From positions 1 through 64,000 of the forward strand of contig CAJUIT010000001.1 in the NCBI GenBank assembly GCA_910586565.1: 64,000 bases of DNA. The letters are read 5' to 3'. Made by a program: the position numbers and the translations under genes. Below the pieces are notes generated by a model that saw only the letters and a program-made list of their open reading frames with translations, was not told the DNA's origin and did not search any database. This document shows, one piece after another, positions 61,917 through 64,000 of the stretch; position 1 is the first letter of the stretch, and each line of letters starts with the position of its first letter. This DNA comes from an uncultured Muribaculaceae bacterium. GTDB taxonomy: Bacteria; Bacteroidota; Bacteroidia; Bacteroidales; Muribaculaceae.

Positions 61917-62291
61917 ATGAAAAAGCAAATTGCAACTGAAAAAGCTCCCGGAGCAATTGGTCCCTACAGCCAGGCAATCGATGCCGGTTCAATCGTATTC
62001 ATTTCGGGGCAGATTCCCGTGAATCCCGCAACCGGTGAAATTCCTGAAGGGATTACCGCGCAAACCGAGCAGTCGCTCAACAATGTGAAAGCGATTCTCG
62101 CAGAAGCCGGGCTGACTGTCGATAACGTTGTGAAAACAACCGTTTTCCTTTCTGATATGGCTAATTTCGTGCCTATGAACGAGGTTTATGCCAAGGTGTT
62201 CACTGCACCTTTCCCCGCCCGTTCGGCTGTTGCCGTGCGCGAACTTCCCAAGCAGGTGCTTGTTGAGATTGAAGTTATTGCAACGCGCTGA
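61917..62291 (+). CDS. ridA: RidA-family 2-iminobutanoate/2-iminopropanoate deaminase
   Basis: Breaks down reactive enamine/imine intermediates of PLP enzymes. The 124-residue protein has the RidA features EKAPGAIGPYSQAID, VFISGQIPVNPATGEIP, TVFLSDMANFVPMNEVY and FPARSAVAVRELPK, with the active-site arginine of the last motif. It lies 38 bases after the YihY/BrkB gene and is followed by a hairpin terminator. Confidence 0.95.
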   Translation: MKKQIATEKAPGAIGPYSQAIDAGSIVFISGQIPVNPATGEIPEGITAQTEQSLNNVKAILAEAGLTVDNVVKTTVFLSDMANFVPMNEVYAKVFTAPFPARSAVAVRELPKQVLVEIEVIATR

Positions 62292-62317
62292 CAATGTGTT
62301 GAATAATAAATGATAAC

Positions 62318-62347
62318 AGCCGTGTCAAAATCAAGAATGACACGGCT
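62318..62347. terminator. Bidirectional hairpin after ridA
   Basis: AGCCGTGTCA (62318-62327) and TGACACGGCT (62338-62347), perfect ten-base stem. It is followed by GCTATTATGTTTT on the plus strand and by AT-rich DNA on the minus strand, where it would also serve the broken lipoprotein gene ending at 62373. Confidence 0.8.
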
Positions 62348-62372
62348 GCTATTATGTTTTATCGGTTGGCGT

Positions 62373-62702
62373 TTATTTCAGATGTGCTGCCAATGAGGGG
62401 TTCACCGAATCAAGCGTGGCGAGGAATGTGTCGATGTAGGTGTCGGCCATCTCATCGTAGCCGGCAGAGCGGAGACGATGTTCGCGCTCACGCACGTCGA
62501 GCAGCACTTGCTCGATGGTCAAGGTGTCGGGGTGCACGTCGGCGGCGAGTTCAAGGGCCCGGTTGAAGCCTGCATCACGTGCTCCGTTTCGTTCCTCCTA
62601 TGTAGTTGAGTGGCTACTGCAACCGCTGCACGAATGCAAGCCGGCTGTAATAAGGGCTATTGCGAATGCTGACAAACAAATGTTTTTAACGGTTGATTTC
62701 AT
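62373..62702 (-). pseudogene. Lipoprotein gene interrupted by an in-frame TAG
   Basis: From the ATG at 62702 the frame reads MKSTVKNICLSAFAIALITA and then a lipobox (LHSC, Cys25), reaches TAG at codon 35 (62598-62600), and continues in the same frame without another stop for 74 codons to TAA at 62373. The second part (RDAGFNRALELAADVHPDTL, then LDVREREHRLRSAGYDEMAD, YIDTFLATLDS) resembles a small Bacteroidales lipoprotein family I recall with the block of R-E, R-s-a-G and Y. A lone nonsense codon in otherwise intact frame points to a recent mutation, read-through, or a sequence error. Confidence 0.75.
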
Positions 62703-62729
62703 GTGGTGGTTTTAAGGGTAGGGCATAGA

Positions 62730-63230
62730 TTAAAGAATCACCATCGCGATTTTTGCGCATGCCTCAGCGTCGGCGATGGCGTTGTGATGATTGTTGAACG
62801 GAATGCCGAGAAAATCGCACAGACTGGGGAGTGAGAAGGAGCTGCACAGGGTGCGGGGAATGGTTCGCCGTGCTTTCTGAACGGTGCAGAAAAACGGATA
62901 ATCGGGGTAGTCCATCCCGTAGACTCTGAAGGCTGCGCGTATGCATTTCTCGTCAAACGCTTTGTTATGCGCCACGAGCGGGAGCCTTCCTATGAATCTG
63001 TGAAGCTTTCGCCACACAACATCGAATGTGGGGGCATCCTCGGTCATGGATTTGTCGATGCCATGAATCTGCTTGGTGAAATAGCGGAAGTAGTATTCCG
63101 GTTCGGGTTTGACCAATTGGTAAAAACGGTCGGTGATTACGCCGTTTTCAACCTTCACGGCTCCGATCGAGCAGATGCTTGACGGCTCTTTGTTGGCGGT
63201 TTCGACGTCTATAGCGACAAAATTTTCCAT
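62730..63230 (-). CDS. DEDDh 3'-5' exonuclease (DnaQ-like)
   Basis: A single-domain exonuclease of 166 residues: Asp8 and Glu10 in FVAIDVETAN, Asp93 in HNKAFDEKC and the HHNAIADAE block with His149 and Asp154, all four metal ligands plus the catalytic His. It resembles DNA polymerase III epsilon-like enzymes and RNase T-type nucleases, but the target cannot be told. The 22-base overlap between its start and the 3' end of ispH suggests one operon. Confidence 0.9.
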   Translation of the reverse strand: MENFVAIDVETANKEPSSICSIGAVKVENGVITDRFYQLVKPEPEYYFRYFTKQIHGIDKSMTEDAPTFDVVWRKLHRFIGRLPLVAHNKAFDEKCIRAAFRVYGMDYPDYPFFCTVQKARRTIPRTLCSSFSLPSLCDFLGIPFNNHHNAIADAEACAKIAMVIL

Positions 63231-64000
63231 TTAACTTCCTCCATCAGCCAGCGGGGGGTTGAGGTGGCTCCGCAAATACCAATTGACTCGGCATTCTCCA
63301 ACCATTCGCAGGCTATTTCATTGGCGTTGGCAATGAGCCGTGTGTTGGGATTGACCTCGCGGCAATGTTCATAGAGCACTTTCCCGTTGCTGCTTTTCTT
63401 TCCGGCCACAAACAAAATGAGGTCGTGAGCGCGGGCAAATTCCTGCAATTTCTCCACGCGATTGGCGACACGGCGACAAATCGTGTCGAAACTCTCGAAC
63501 CTTACTCCCGGGAGCATTCGCCGCTCAATCTCGGCAATGATTTCCTTAAATCCGGTAAGCGATTTTGTGGTTTGGGAATATAGAGCGATGGGGCGCGAAT
63601 AATCGAGTTTGTCGAGCTCGGCTACGCTTTCGATTACAATAGCTTCCCCCGAAGTCTGTCCCACGAGTCCGTTAACCTCGGCATGACCGTTTTTGCCATA
63701 AATCACGATTTGCGGGCGCTCATTGGCCTCGGCATCGTAACTTTTCTTTATGCGTTGTTGCAGTCGAAGAACAACGGGGCATGTGGCATCGATGATTTCG
63801 ATATTGTTGCGCTTGGCAAGGAGGTAGGTCGACGGGGGCTCTCCATGCGCCCGCAGCAACACCTTCACATTGTGGAGGTGTTCGAGGTCGGCGTGAGTAA
63901 TTACTTCAAGCCCCTTTCGCGCGAGCCGTTGCACTTCGTCGCTGTTGTGAACAATATCCCCGAGACAATAGAGCGCGCCTGATTTCTCAAGTTCCTCCTC
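63209..64000 (-). CDS. ispH: 4-hydroxy-3-methylbut-2-enyl diphosphate reductase (IspH), N-terminus outside the window
   Basis: Last enzyme of the MEP isoprenoid pathway, an iron-sulphur protein. The frame is open to the window edge: the earlier text EEELEKSGALYCLGDIVHNS precedes EVQRLARKGLEVITHADLEH; then VDATCPV-like (IIDATCPVVLRLQQ) with the second Cys, a KNGHAEVNGLVGQT block, the FDTICRRVANR segment and GICGATSTPRWLMEEV with the third Cys. The first cysteine (GFCxGV) lies beyond position 64000. The frame ends at 63209 inside the start of the exonuclease gene. Confidence 0.95.
   Translation of the reverse strand, partial: EEELEKSGALYCLGDIVHNSDEVQRLARKGLEVITHADLEHLHNVKVLLRAHGEPPSTYLLAKRNNIEIIDATCPVVLRLQQRIKKSYDAEANERPQIVIYGKNGHAEVNGLVGQTSGEAIVIESVAELDKLDYSRPIALYSQTTKSLTGFKEIIAEIERRMLPGVRFESFDTICRRVANRVEKLQEFARAHDLILFVAGKKSSNGKVLYEHCREVNPNTRLIANANEIACEWLENAESIGICGATSTPRWLMEEVKWKILSL

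Noticed and set aside
1..64000. tRNA, rRNA, CRISPR arrays, insertion sequences
   Set aside because: I looked for cloverleaf-type genes, regular repeat-spacer arrays and transposase motifs and found none.

Overview
This window reads as chromosomal DNA of a Bacteroidales bacterium, probably close to the gut family Muribaculaceae (the family is inference). Evidence: the type 9 secretion translocon protein SprA, the RprX/RprY two-component pair, DUF3332 and DUF4301 proteins, a porin of the O/P type, an acidic surface-lipoprotein signal, and many copies of the Bacteroidetes promoter (TTTG, about 20 bases, TAnnTTTG). I see no rRNA, tRNA, CRISPR array or intact transposase. Genes run off both ends: a polysaccharide deacetylase on the left and ispH on the right.

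Layout. 1-24 kb is almost all minus strand: deacetylase and lgt; the acetate pair pta-ackA; a secreted alpha/beta hydrolase; a U32 protein (the one plus-strand gene here) convergent with a porin; rarA, fmt and an RluA-type pseudouridine synthase; phosphoglucomutase; then cdsA, purM, an MltF-like transglycosylase and a DUF3332 lipoprotein; a subtilisin with a type 9 C-terminal sorting domain; a nitroreductase; and a TPR protein / PstS-like lipoprotein / small membrane protein cluster. 24.3-36.4 kb is one long minus-strand run (tsaC, glycosyl-phosphate transferase, ClC channel, ruvA, sprA). 36.4-36.7 kb is a gene-free repeat region. From 36.8 kb most genes are on the plus strand: umuD, glmS, then after an accessory island a chromate transporter pair, folC, lepA, nhaA, a TPR protein, a DUF4301 protein, umuC, rprX-rprY, an alpha-amylase, a YihY/BrkB protein and ridA. 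The right end returns to the minus strand (broken lipoprotein, exonuclease, ispH).

The accessory part lies between glmS and the chromate genes (about 39.48-43.27 kb). It is visibly AT-richer, is bracketed by two 20-base direct repeats with two mismatches, and holds a 966-residue protein of unknown function (degenerate methyltransferase-like region, Sel1/TPR repeats, cysteine cluster, acidic tail). Four bases upstream of it lies the wreck of a cytosine-5 DNA methyltransferase gene, so the island looks like the remains of a defence or mobile module.

Other non-routine items: a structured, promoter-bearing non-coding RNA candidate upstream of rprX (6S-like in shape); a lipoprotein gene cut by an in-frame TAG near the right end; a long hairpin at the very 5' end of the mRNA of the 49.7 kb TPR gene; separated umuD and umuC; and a LepA with Asn in place of the usual P-loop Asp. 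Most other genes are housekeeping: envelope synthesis (lgt, cdsA, glmS), acetate and folate metabolism, translation (fmt, lepA, tsaC), DNA repair (rarA, ruvA, umuDC), and secretion (sprA plus one likely cargo protease).
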